This document shows positions 33,768 through 45,455 of a DNA stretch of 64,000 bases, in pieces. Every line of letters starts with the position of its first letter. Position 1 is the stretch's first letter. The DNA comes from Mesostigma viride (lineage: Eukaryota > Streptophyta > Mesostigmatophyceae > Mesostigmatales > Mesostigmataceae): the NCBI GenBank assembly GCA_009746045.1, contig RPFO01000175.1:186001-250000 (forward strand), read 5' to 3'. The notes under the pieces are model-generated. The model did not search any database. It saw nothing but the letters and a program-made list of their open reading frames with translations, and was not told where the DNA came from. Position numbers and translations under genes: made by a program.

Positions 33768-33994
33768 ACGCCGACGTTCATTGCCTACTTTAGTACATGC
33801 CTCAACCTGTTTATAAAGTCACAGTTGCATGTTTAATTGTGTTCACTTGTTTTATTTTATTTTTGAATAAATATATTTTCACGCAAACAACCAATGACAA
33901 ATTCAGGCCATGTAAATAATTTATTATTATTTGGAACATACAATGCGTGTTTGTATAGATCGGGTTGCCCGTTCACATGTATTATACGTCATTG

Positions 33995-36900
33995 CTATGT
34001 TCTTTGGGACTTGTGCACGGGACCCTCAGGCACATCAGCCGTGCCAGTAACGTCAGCCGTGCCGGTAAGGTCCACACTAGTTTCCTCATCGTCATAATCG
34101 GATAACCATGTTTCATCCTCTTCTTCTTCGTCATCATAGTTGTCGTCTTCATCGTCTGATTGTGCTTCGTAGTCCACGTCGTAGTCATAGTCTGGGTCGT
34201 CATCATCCTCTTCATCCCTCTTGGTGTCCTTCTTGGCGCGGGCAGCGAATACGTCTAAGGGATTCTCAATTTCCATGTCGTACTCTGGTTCAGTAGTATG
34301 GCCATTCGCTGCCCAGTCATAAACTGTTTTGGCCATCTCATCGTTGCGCAGGAACTTGGCAACTTTGGGATCTGAAATGACTTGGTGAAATCGAGTCACA
34401 TTGGTTCGGCCTTGCATTTCCATGAATTGTAGGCAGGGGTCGTTGGGTTTCTGCGCATGAACCGCCTTGATCCTGATGGTCCCTTTCGCACCATTCCATC
34501 CCTCCTGTTTCCGTTGAGCTTCACTTGGCCGGTACTGGACTGGACCTGCCGTGGTTCCGCTTGCACCCTTCATCCCGCTAGTCTCTTTAACATAGCTGTT
34601 AGGGAGCGCATGGTGCTGTTCTGTTCCTGATTGGTCGACACGACCGTCACGACGCATAGTGACTAGCCATATTACAAATTGCCACAAATGTGCCCCTATA
34701 GTGTGTAAGTAGAATGCACCAGAATCACTATCGCTGTAATGGGCCACAAAGCGCCATTGGAAACGCAGGCACAACCTAGGGAAAGTGGCAGACTGCTCTA
34801 ATGTTGGTTCTTTACTCTCACAGATATCGACTATCTCTTTCAGGTCTCTCCATAGCTCCTGAGTCCTGGGGTTACTATCGAACAACGGTACCCATTTCTC
34901 CCACTGCTCGAGGAGCTTTTTGGCTTGATAGCCTTGGAACTTCACCACCTTGTAAGCTGGGGTTTTCAGATTGCCCTTCTCGTTGGGACTGCACTTCCAA
35001 ATATTCCATCCCACTCCGATGGACGCCATGGTCTTGTTAAAAGCCTCCACCTTCTTGTCCTTGATGATTTTCTCCTGCAGCGGCTTCATTTGGCATTCCA
35101 CCATCCTCACTCTCGTGTGTAGGGGATCAGGAGGGTAATGCTTGCTCACCTTGTACTTGGTAAACATGTCGTTGAGCCCAGCTGTGCGGTGGCATTTCCA
35201 AAGCCGTGGCACTCTGACGTACTGCCGTGATGTTTGAGCTTTGCCTGAAGTACACCACCTGGGCACATCACGACCCACTTCGTTCCCGGCTGAGAAGGTG
35301 ATGTTTTCTAGTGCCTGTACTTGGATTGAAAGTTCTTTTTTATGCGGGAGTTTGTTGTCGCGAGTTCTTTTCGATGCGAGAGGTGGGTTTAGCTCAACTA
35401 GGTCTTCCACCGTGATGTGGTGCTCCTCAGCGAACTCCTCCGGTGTCTGACCAGTTTTGGGCACTTTGAGTTCGCAAACTTTAGTCCGGTCATCCTTGGT
35501 ACACTCACAGCAGCAGCAGAACATGCCGTCGGGGTCGTGGAGGCCTTTGAGGCCACGGAACGCCCATTGTGCTTTCATGTCTCCTGGAAAGTAGACCTCC
35601 ATGGTAACGCCCGTTTCTTCACCATCTATGATCACCGGCAGTTTGTTGTCGGCAAGCCAGTCCGCAACAGCCATATACTCTTTGCCGTTGGCCTCCAGGT
35701 ATTCTCGGTCGTCCCCGCCCTCGAACAAAGCCACGGAGTAGTGGTGCTTGGAGCTGAACCACTCGTCTTCAATCCCGTCTTCAATCAGGCGGATGACACA
35801 GGAGGTAATCGCTGTGTGGCTCTTGTAGATGGTGTGCCCGTCGGCAGAGAAAGCAACGCGGATCTTGATGTTTTTCTTGTCTCAGAAGCATTTAAGCCCC
35901 GGTTTTCTGTTGTACAAGTCCATGACAAGGACCTGGATCAGCGTGTAAGTGGAGATAGCGTGGCCCTTACTGGCAGCCCCCCTGCCAGAGCTGAAGATGG
36001 GAAATACCTTTTGGGCACTGGCGGTTTTTTTCTTCTTCGTGCGGAGAAAACGGTTGACGCCAGGGACTAGGGGTCCCAAAAAGGACTTGAGTTTTCTAAG
36101 GGTAAATAGCGAAAAACGTGCATCATCCGCCACATCCACCCAGGCATCCACGTCCTTATTGATTTTCTTCCTGAAGCGTCTGATAACATTGAGCTTGTCA
36201 TCGCGCTTTGCCCACGCCGGGAGCGCGGCCCTCAGGTCTTTCGCAGACAGAGTAGTGTTTCCCGCGTGTTCCTCCACAACTGCCCTTATAAGGTCTCCAC
36301 GAGAGGTCACGTTCCTGTCTGCTTTCCCCATATTGGCCTTTTCAAGATCGATCAACATCTCCATCGCCGTGTTAACCACCTTAAAGCATCCCCAGTAGGC
36401 TTCCTTGATGCCGGCCCGCAGCGCCTCCCGCTCATTGTCGTGGGTCCTGCTGTTTGATGTTACTCCTTTACTTTCCTTCGTGCGGCGTGCATGTTGAATG
36501 CGTTGTACTACCGCTGGCAACAAGCATACCTCACACTTGCACTTTGGTGCTGCTGCCTTGCGGGTCTGCGCAGCTGCGCCTCCGGATGCTGCGGTGGCCA
36601 AACCTGTCCGAGGCGCTGGACAAGCGTCTGCCGTGGTGCGGCTGCCAAAGGCGGGATGCGCACCTGCCCTGCCAGGTAAGGTCTGGGCAGCTGACCTCAT
36701 GTATGTCATGTTGGACGCTATACGGAATCCCGTTGTGCCGGCAGTTCTTCCGCGTGAGCCCGACGCGGTACCAGCAGCATGAGCAGTGGCGTTCGCCCCC
36801 CCCGCCTGCGCCTGCTCCCCCCCCTCGCGCGTTGACGTCCTTGCCGCAGGGCTGGCTGCCGCCGTCCCCACTGCCCCCCCCGCCTGCGCATGCTCCCCCC

Positions 36901-39195
36901 CCTCGTGCGGTGGCGTCCTTGCCGCCGCGCTTGCCGCGGGCGCAGGGCTGACTGCCGCCGGTCCCGCCCCCCCCCCCGCCTGCGCCTGCTGCCCCCCGCA
37001 CGCGCGGTGGCGTCCTTGCCGCAGGGCTGACTGCCGCCGTCCCCGCCTGCACGTGCTGGCCCCACACGCGCGGTGGCGTCCCTTTCCCCGTCGCCGCGCT
37101 TGCCGCGCGCGCAGGGCTAGCTGCCGCCGCCCCCCCGCCCCCCCTGCCTGCGCATGCTGCCCCCCTGGCACGCGCGGTGGCGTCCAATTGCCACCGCGCT
37201 TGCCGCGCGCGCAGGGCTAGCTGCCGCCGCCCCCCCCGCCTCCCCTGCCTGCGCCTGCTGCCCCCCCACGCCTGTTGATGTCCTTGCCGCCACGCTTGCC
37301 GCGGGCGCAGGGCTGACTGCAGCCGGCCCCCCCCCCCCCGCCTGCGCCTGCTGCTCCCCCACGCGCGGTGGCGTCCTTGCCGCAGGGCTGATTGCCGCCC
37401 TCCCCGCCTGCACGTGCTGGCCCCACACGCGCGGTGGCGTCCCTTTCCCCGTCGCCGCGCTTGCCGCGCGCGCAGGGCTAGCTGCCGCCGCCCCCCGCCT
37501 GCGCCTGCTGCCCCCCTGGCACGCGCAGTGGCGTCCTTGCCACCCCGCTTGCCGCGCGCGCAGGGCTAGCTGCCGCCGCCCCCTCCGCCCCCCCTGCCTG
37601 CGCCTGCTGCCCCCCCACGCCTGTTGATGTCCTTGCCGCCACGCTTGCCGCGGGCGCAGGGCTGACTGCAGCCGGCCCCCGCCCCCCCCGCCTGCGCCTG
37701 CTGCCCCCCACGCGCGGTGGCGTCCTTGCCGCAGGGCTGACTGCCGCCGTCCCCGCCTGCACGTGCTGGCCCCACACGCGCGGTGGCGTCCCTTTCCCCG
37801 TCGCCGCGCTTGCCGCGCGCGCAGGGCTAGCTGCCGCCGCCCCCCCGCCCCCCTGCCTGCGCATGCTGCCCCCCTGGCACGCGCGGTGGCGTCCTTGCCG
37901 CCGCGCTTGCCGCGCGCGCAGGGCTGACTGCCGCCGGTCCCGCCCCCCCCCGCCTGCGCCTGCTGCCCCCCCACGCGCGGTGGCATCCTTGCCGCAGGGC
38001 TGACTGCCGCCGTCCCCGCCTGCACGTGCTGGCCCCACACGCGCGGTGGCATCCCTTTCCCCGTCGCCGCGCTTGCCGCGCGCGCAGGGCTAGCTGCCGC
38101 CGCCCCCCCGCCCCCCTGCCTGCGCATGCTGCCCCCCTGGCACGCGCAGTGGCGTCCAATTGCCACCGCGCTTGCCGCGCGCGCAGGGCTAGCTGCCGCC
38201 GCCCCCCCGCCTCCCCTGCCTGCGCCTGCTGCCCCCCACGCCTGTTGATGTCCTTGCCGCCACGCTTGCCGCGCGCGCAGGGCTGACTGCCGCCGCCCCC
38301 GCCCCCGCCTGCGCCTGCTGCCCCCCCACGCGCGGTGGCGTCCTTGCCGCAGAGCTGACTGCCGCCGTCCCTGCCTGCACGTGCTGGCCCCACACGCGCG
38401 GTGGCGTCCCTTTCCCCGTCGCCGCGCTTGCCGCACGCGCAGGGCTAGCTGCCGCCGCCCCCCCCGCCTGCGCCTGCTGCCCCCCTGGCACGCGCGGTGG
38501 CGTCCTTGCCGCTGCGCTTGCCGCGCGCGCAGGGCTAGCTGCCGCCGCCCCCCCTGCCTGCGCCTGCTGCCCCCCCACGCCTGTTGATGTCCTTGCCGCC
38601 ACGCTTGCCGCGGGCGCAGGGCTGACTGCCGCCGCCCCCCCCGCCTGCACGTGCTGCCCCCCAAACACACTTGCAGGTTGCGCACTTGCCACTGAGGCTT
38701 CGCCCTGTGGTGTGAGCGGCGTGGCGTTTGATGATGCGACCCTGTCTAGAGCTCGAGGAAGTACAGGGGTGCGCGTAGTGTTGGCATGGGATAGAGTACG
38801 GTTGTGGTCAGCACGGGTTGCCATGCCATGCGTGGATTTCCTCCCTGCGGAGACCGGCCCACCATCGTTGCGTTCTTGGGGGGCTTCCCCGGGCGTTTCG
38901 GCAGGAGTGCCACGACCTTCCCTGTTCAGCTGTAGCCGTAGTTCAGCTATGTCGCGCTGGAGGTCTTGAATAATAACCACCAGAGCATTGGTGATACTAC
39001 CCAGGAGAAATGCTTTGAGCAGGGACCCCAGCTGACCTTCGCCCTGCCCATCTTTCTTAGTAGTCCACCCGAAGATTTTGGCCAGCTCCATCCCATGTTG
39101 GATCATTTTCTTGCTGATTCCAGATAGAAAGAAGTTTTGTGCCATGCTGTCATGTCCTTCCATGGCACATGTCCAAAGCTGCATCTTCTGGCAGC
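33995..39195 (-). CDS. Transposase-like gene of the 20-kb element (with minisatellite and in-frame TGA)
   Basis: Exon starts after a TTTTGCAG acceptor at about 39,195 (first Met 39,184). The N-terminus has helices (FLSGISKKMIQHGMELAKIFG; IIQDLQRDIAELRLQLNREG). The GC-rich minisatellite (36,790-38,650) follows, then CKCEVC, then a basic helical block. A single TGA at 35,882-35,884 lies in frame; reading continues through AFSADGHTIYKSHTAITS and EVYFPGDMKAQWAFRGLKG to a Cys cluster (FCCCCECTKDD). Then come DPLHTRVRMVE, FYLHTIGAHLWQFVIW and SGTEQHHALPNSYVKETSG, and an acidic tail. This motif order resembles an uncharacterised transposase-like family known from invertebrates and protists. Asp (SADG), Asp (PGDMK) and Glu (GTEQHH) are candidate catalytic residues (inference). 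Frame changes in the minisatellite and the TGA may be decay or assembly error. Confidence 0.65.
36790..38650. repeat. GC-rich coding minisatellite with 355-bp higher-order unit
   Basis: Repeats of about 60-105 bp are arranged in a higher-order unit. The phrase TTTCCCCGTCGCCGCGCTTG recurs at about 37,084, 37,442, 37,794, 38,056 and 38,410, with spacings of roughly 355 bp (one of 262). In the transposase-like frame, units read as AAASPARAASAA, GQQAQAGG, TPPRV and QHVQAGTAAVSP. C-runs of 5-10 differ in length between units and change the frame. Confidence 0.92.
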
Positions 39196-40212
39196 CTGCA
39201 AAATTGCAATTTTGGAAAGAGGAAGTAAACAGGATAAAGAAACTGGGCAGGTATGTGAATAGATCCAGCATGTGTTTTGCTCTTTGCCCAAAGTGATTTT
39301 TAGGTATGATCCATCATGGTGGCCGGTGCAGTTGCACCTTGTGCACGCAGAGTAGGTGGCAGTTTACATCCTCCATCTGCAGGTTGTAGCCCAGACTGTA
39401 TTAAAAGCCCATACGTGCCTTCTCAGGGATGTGTGTTACATATGCTCCCCACGGAGCTATGTTCTTAATTAACTAACTAATCAATTGCCCTAAATGAAGC
39501 TCCCTAAAGCTCTATGCTAAACATAAAGCATGTGTGCAACCAGATACTTGGTTATGCAGGGCTGGTGTGTGCGTATGCCCCTTCTCATGGATATGTGCTA
39601 CGTGTACTCCCAACGGAGATATGTTCCAATTTAATTTAATGGAAGTAAAGGCAAACCCAAACTGAACCAACGCGAATGCCACTCATCTTTGTTATACATT
39701 AAACAATATAGCTATTCATTAATTAATCTATATGTATTTATCTTTGATGTATATTATGGAGACAACCTGCGCATACATCGTCCATTTTATGTATACCGGC
39801 GCCTCTAAATGTGTTCCAAGCCTATCTGTGGGCTCTGGACCATGGGGTGCACGTACCCGAGGACGTGGCAGTTTACACCCACCACCTGCAGGTTGTCGCC
39901 TAGCATGCCCCCGCGGCCTTCGCGTCTTTCCTCTCAGACAACTACCCTAGTCCTTCCGCGGCGTTGGATCGCCATGCGTCCAGGCATAGTTGTCTCACTT
40001 CATACTGATAATAAATCTTGTTGTCTCCTTGATATATGGCGCCTGCATGCAATCTTAGCTAAATTACTGATCTGAATTGATATGCATTATTCCAATTAGT
40101 AGTTAGCATGAGCTGCGAGTTGTCCTATGTCAAAATTGCTAACTAATACTGCTACCAGATAAGGCAATTACTTACACAAGAGCCCCATACATCAGGGAGG
40201 CACTCTAGACTA
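39196..40212. other. No gene seen (upstream of the transposase-like gene)
   Basis: Intron or 5' region of the minus-strand transposase-like gene. It has two similar phrases (GTGTGTTACATATGCTCCCC-like at 39,430 and 39,590). No upstream exon could be defined. Confidence 0.4.
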
Positions 40213-40850
40213 CTCAAATTAATTAAACTCGTGCTCCTGTTGGGGAGTCACGTAGCATTAACCCCTATCTATGGATGGATGGATGGATGGATGGATGGAT
40301 GGATGGATGGATGGATGGATGGATGGATGGATGGATGGATGGATGGATGGATGGATGGATGGATGGATGGATGGATGGATGGATGGATGGATGGATGGAT
40401 GGATGGATGGATGGATGGATGGATGGATGGATGGATGGGTGGGTGGGTGGGGGTGGGTGGGTGGGTGGGTGGGTGGGTGGGTGGGTGGGTGGGTGGGTGG
40501 GTGGGTGGGTGGGTGGGTGGGTGGGTGGGTGGGTGGGTGGGTGGGTGGGTGGGTGGATGGATGGATGGATGGATGGATGGATGGATGGATGGATGGATGG
40601 ATCGATGGGTACACGCAATCCTACCCGTCTAAGCTACAGTATCTACAGGCTATCTACAAAACAATCCTATTCTATATCTATGGTGCTCGCGACCCTAGGG
40701 GTCTTGTCTAGCATGCCTCCCGCGTCATCAAACACGCTCCTTCCCCACTGCAGGGGGCTTGTTGTCCTCTATGACCTGGGCCCCCTTGGCCTTGTCCATA
40801 ATCTTTTTCCAAATCACGGAGAGGCCTAGCCCCCCATGTTCTCTACGAGC
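40213..40850 (-). mobile_element. LINE-B 3' end, 5'-truncated, with expanded (ATGG)n
   Basis: Minus-strand copy of the LINE-B 3' terminus. It runs from the coding end (reverse of CATAATCTTTTTCCAAATCACG) through the 3' UTR to a TTAATTAATT tail at 40,213-40,227. The short ATGG run of the other copies has grown here to about 340 bp (40,271-40,608), with a central GGGT block. Inserted after the 20-kb element formed. Confidence 0.85.
40271..40608. repeat. (ATGG)n / (GGGT)n microsatellite
   Basis: Blocks of GGAT, then GGGT, then GGAT. Open in several frames (DGWM, GGWV); not genes. Confidence 0.97.
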
Positions 40851-41250
40851 TGGGGACTACTCATGGTGGTGGAGGTGTTGGCATCCTTATCCATGCTACA
40901 ACACTGGCTCTGCCTTGCGCACACATCTAGTGTTACGGAAGATTCAAGCCCAACCACCCATTACATACGGAATAGCCAATATATCAATGACACGGCATAT
41001 TTTGAGAGCCAATATCAATTGAGAATGAATGGCTGTACCAATGCATGGTAATGCGCGCTGTTCGCTAGCCAACCAATAATGCCATGGCAGTTTTACGAAT
41101 GGCCTGGAAGTTCTGCTAGTCAACCACGAATAGCCTAACATTTCCACAATCATGGCATACCATCTAGCTCATTAACTAAATAAAACATGAAGGTCATCAA
41201 GAGCAAACCCTGGTTGTCAGGATCTGGCCATCATTGGTAGGCCACAGTCG

Positions 41251-41736
41251 TCACCCAAACGGTACTACATTACTTATAATGATAGTCTCCCACTTGGCAG
41301 AAAAGCAATAAACAGCTTGTGTGGCAAACGGTTCAAGCTTGGCGGTATCTGCAATGGCCATATACACTTGATGGGCAAGATCTCGATGGGCAGTAAAAAA
41401 TGTGCACTTACAAGAACTGAACAAGCATGCAAGAAAAAAAATCAAGCTAGTAATGAAACGGGGGCACTTGGCTAATTCATGCATACCCAGGGTAGAAACA
41501 TGCAAGTTTGAACCACAATGTGTGCACACATTGACAGAAATCAATGAGCAAGATCACTTCCAAAGGCAATACCAACGGACAACAAGCTAGGGGCAGGGTA
41601 AAAGCTGTCAACGTAGTTGAGGACATCATGGTAACGTAAGAATTGCAGGCATACATTGCATTGTAAGTACAAAATAGATGAGAAGCAACTCTCATCTATT
41701 CTTTTCTTCAGATTTTCTTTATCTGCCATGACTTAC
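41251..41736 (-). other. Possible downstream exons of the zinc-finger gene
   Basis: A segment ending in TGA at 41,251 reads FFTAHRDLAHQVYMAIADTA and then CFSAKWETIII, preceded by a TTCAG site near 41,410. Another open stretch lies at about 41,600-41,690. The phase needed after exon 3 could not be satisfied convincingly by either one. Confidence 0.3.
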
Positions 41737-43311
41737 CTTGTAGTATTGTTGCTGCAGGCTTGACCAGTTGTGACAGAGATGGCACAGTAGGAGGACCTGG
41801 GTTACTCTGCACGTCCAAAACATTTGAGGAATTACATTTGGAGACGAAACATGAACCAGTCAAGCATATACCAAGAAAAGCCTGAGCACAGTCACATGTA
41901 ACTGAAATAACATGTGTTTCCCCTAACACAGAAACTAAGCAAATCAACAACTATCACTAACGAAGGGATATGGCAGAAAAGAAATGAGGAAATATTTACC
42001 TCCACGCCGCCAATCATGAGCAACATCATAAGAAGAACCCTTGATGGCAAATCGCCGTCCAACTTCCAGACAGTTTGATGCAGCCAGTAGCAGAGGCCCC
42101 AGCTCACGGACGTGGGCTCGCCCTTGCTGTCCAGATCAGACTCCTCGTGGCCCCAAACAAAAACCTTTGCAGCCTGAGACACCCACATCCTCTCCGCAAC
42201 CTGAAACACCCGCATCCTCTCTGCAGCCTCGAGCACCCGCTTTATGTCTCCAGCCTCCAGCACCCGCTTCATGTCTGCAGCCTGCGGTTTCATGGGCATA
42301 CGTATACGTTGGTGATCAAGCCAGCAAGACAACTACAACAAGGAGTAAGACGCCCTTCATGATGCATGAAAGTACTAACACCCACGCATGAAGGCACTTA
42401 TACCTACCAAAGCTAAACGGCAATGAAAGCACTAATACCTACCAAAGGCACACGGCAATAAATATAAAATTTCAGCAATTGCGAAAAGAACGCACCTGCG
42501 CCTTCCTCTTTTCGATAAGGTACCGGGCATGTGTGCACCGTTGCTTCCCTCTGCGGCACTGCTGCTGCTGCTGCTGCTGTCCCCGCAGCCTGCCCTTCCC
42601 CTTGCCTTTCTTACCCTTCTGTCCCTTTGGGGAATGCTTGGACTGCTTGCCTCCCTTGGGTTGCTGCCAACCTGGACTTTTCCCATCGCCACGGCCCAAA
42701 TCACCAGCAGACTCTGGCTTAGAGCGACTCTTCCGGTCACAGACATTGCCGCCTTTGCAAATTATGGCGCGCGGGTCATATCGAGGCAGCGGCGCATAGT
42801 AGTTTCCTGTCTTTACGTGCATTATAGTGGTAAGATTGATGGAGGACGGAGGGCCCCTTCCCGGAAGTGAAGAGACTCGGACGGCCACTTCCTCCCACGC
42901 CACTTCCTCCACTTCCGCGGCGACTTCTTCGCCTGCGTCAATCCGTGGACGTGCGCACACCTCGCAAATAGGCGCAAGAGGCAGATTATCTGCCGTGCAG
43001 GTTACGCAGGTCCAATCCCCCAACGCGGCATCCGGCAATGAGAGTGCCGGGCCGGGCACAACTGTGTCCACATTTCCTCTCTCCACCGCCGTCGTAGTGG
43101 TCAGAATGATGGAAGACAAAAGACACCCGGCCAATCCCTCCACTTCCGCGGCCACCTCCTCTCCTGGGTCAATCCGAGGCCGTTCGCATACCGCGCAAAA
43201 TGGCGCAAGAGGCTCATTGTCTAGCGTGCAGCTCCTGCAGGCCCAAGGCCCTGATGCGGCATCCGGATCGTACTTAACCACCTGCACATATGTCGGCTTT
43301 GAACAAGCCAT
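41737..43311 (-). CDS. Zinc-finger gene (two RanBP2-type fingers) with 2A-like motif, partial
   Basis: Exon 1 (43,311-42,496, ATG start), exon 2 (42,281-42,000) and exon 3 (41,881-41,737) join in phase at GTGCGT/CGCAG and GTAAAT/CTCAG sites. Residues about 22-48 (WACRSCTLDNEPLAPFCAVC) and about 93-120 (WTCVTCTADNLPLAPICEVC) are W-x-C-x2-C-x10-C-x2-C fingers of RanBP2/NZF type, which bind RNA or ubiquitin. A basic K/G/Q-rich stretch ends exon 1. Exon 2 has amphipathic repeats (RVLEAGDIKRVLEAAERMRV) and a hydrophobic LLMMLLMIGG. Exon 3 contains VLDVQSNPGPP, close to the 2A ribosome-skipping consensus. It ends in phase 1 at GTAAGT, so at least one more exon follows; candidates lie at 41,251-41,700. 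Probably cargo of the 20-kb element. Confidence 0.65.
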
Positions 43312-43635
43312 GAGGCAAGTATTTAATTCCTTTTAGGTACCCACCGAAAGTCGTATGTGAGCATGCACGTTGCACGTTTGCCGAAATTTCCCGTTACATT
43401 AATATTCTATAAAACGAGTGCCATAGCCTACCTTCCCTGCCTGCCCTGCATGCCACGGAGGCAGGTGGTCACTATAACTCGCGGTCACATCATTCCAAAA
43501 AGACATTTTTCCACCCTGAAAATTATTCTAGGATAGGCTAATGATTAGTTTGGCCTCAAATTTGGCACCAAGGTGCCTAATCAGATATCTTATGGTGGCA
43601 TGTGGTCAAATAATTTTTTGGGAGTCGGCAGCATG

Positions 43636-44865
43636 GTAACATGGTGACATTTGCTAGCATAAAAATACCGAATTTTCAGCACTTTCTGGCATGTATGCGT
43701 ATATAATGACATCAAATGAACTCAGTTGGGCCTGGAACTTTGCACATGTTATAAACACATCCCATGCAGCATGCCCACAAAGTTTCAGGCTGGTTGGATT
43801 ACAAAATGGTGACAGATGCTAGCATAAATACCCCCCAAATGCAGTTTTTCAGGGTTTTCCAAGGGTTTCATCACACATATGCATATATAATGACGGAGCG
43901 GGCCAAGCTCCTGGCCTACGGCGACGTCGGGCACCATCGTGTGGTGCCCTTTGTCCTGGAGGAGTTTGGGGCCATGGGGCCCCTGACCTCCGCCTTCTTC
44001 AAGGAGTGTTGCCGGCTCCGGGAGGACCGGCTGGACCTGGAGGGCCAGCGGGCCCCATGGTCGGCGCGGACCTGGACGTCATATTGGCGTCAGCGCTTGT
44101 CGGTGGCGCTGACTCGGGCCATGGCTGACATCATGCTCCGCCGTACGCGGGCTGATTTTGCGGTCACTGCAGCAGGGCTATTAGGTTCCTCCCGTTAGGC
44201 GTTTCCATTGGTCTTATCGTAGTATAGAGCTTTGACATGGCTCTGTATATAGGTTTATAGCTGGGCGTTTGCTTTGGTTTGAGTGATTTCACTCTGCTGT
44301 AAGTAATTATATTTTTAATATATAATGACACCAAATGAACTCAGTTGGGCGTGGAACTTTGCACATGTTCGAAACACATTCCATGCAGCATGCCCACAAA
44401 GTTTCAGGCTGGTTGGATGACAAATTGGTGACAGATGCTAGCATAAATACCCCCAAAATGCAGTTTTTCAGGGTTTTCCAAGGGTTTCATCACACATTTG
44501 CATATATAATGACATCAAATGAACTCAGTTGGACCTGGGACTTGGCACATGTTTGAAACACATCCCATGCAGCATGCCCACAAAGCTTCAGGCTGGTTGG
44601 ATGACAAAATGGTGACAAATGCTAGCATAAATACCACAAAAATGCAGTTTTTCATGGTTTTTCAAGGGTTTCATCACACATGTGCATATATAATGACATC
44701 AAATGAACTCAGTTGGACCTGGAACTTGGCACATGTTCAAAACACATCCCATGCAGCCTGCCCACAAAGCTTCAGGCTGGTTGGATAGCAAACTGTTGAC
44801 AGATGCTAGCATAAATACCACAGAAAAAGCAGCTTTCTATTGTTCTTCCAAGGGTTTCATGGCAA
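43636..44865. repeat. About 185-bp tandem repeat, 4-5 copies
   Basis: Units contain GACATCAAATGAACTCAGTTG, TTTCAGGCTGGTTGG and TGCTAGCATAAATACC in fixed order. Period is about 184-190 bp. Copies: a degenerate partial one (43,636-43,700), one split by a LINE fragment, and three intact ones. Short open frames repeat with each unit and are not genes. Confidence 0.93.
43895..44318 (+). mobile_element. LINE fragment (C-terminal end) with 11-bp target duplication
   Basis: Bounded by TATATAATGAC on both sides (43,884-43,894 and 44,319-44,329). It encodes about 100 residues ending in TAG (VVPFVLEEFGAMGPLTSAFF; WTSYWRQRLSVALTRAMAD), which resemble the C-terminal end of some non-LTR or related reverse transcriptase polyproteins. 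An AT-rich tail precedes the right duplication. It differs in sequence from LINE-A and LINE-B. Confidence 0.75.
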
Positions 44866-45005
44866 TCATTCCACCTTGGTGTACAGAAGGTTCCAAACAA
44901 CACATCATTACATTATGCATCATATTTACAATGCAGGAAGGCATACTTGGGGGCACATGCCTATAGTACAATGCATTAATAACACAGCTCTAGCCAGCTA
45001 GCTAG

Positions 45006-45282
45006 CTATATAGTGGCTAATGCCACACCCGGGGGCACTTTCTCACGGCCCTGCTGCATCCTTTTCCTTTTCTTCTTCTCTGCATCTGACAGGGGCCTGC
45101 CCCCCATCTTCTCATCCACCAGCCTGGTGAGCACCCTGACGTTGCATGGTGACTTGCGTCAGCTACCCTACCCCCATGGCACGCTTGGCCTTACGCTTGG
45201 TGAAGGTGGAGGGGTGGGTGCGACAGTTGGTCTGGGTTTTCATCACCCCCTTCCTCCAGTGCATGCGTGTGCTCCAACGCCT
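45006..45282 (-). CDS. 3' end of an unrecognised lysine-rich protein gene
   Basis: The last segment (about 45,155-45,006, TAG stop) reads [20 protein letters not shown], then a KKKRKRM basic run and a short tail. Just upstream, 45,282-45,167 follows a CTGCTTAG acceptor and is also basic ([13 protein letters not shown]). The two are about 12-30 bp apart in different frames, so either a base is missing or the join is elsewhere. Upstream exons would lie beyond the (CCCT)n array. It may be a nuclear protein; no family is recognised. Confidence 0.4.
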
Positions 45283-45289
45283 AAGCAGA

Positions 45290-45392
45290 GAAGCACACAC
45301 ACACATACACACACACACACACGTCGATCCCTTACCCACCCACCCACCCACACCCACGTACACATGTATCCACCCACCCATGCATACACGTA

Positions 45393-45455
<63 letters not shown>

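Noticed and set aside
40231-40829. DGWM/GGWV and HPSI/HPPT repeat proteins
   Set aside because: Translation of ATGG/GGGT microsatellite expanded within a LINE 3' UTR.
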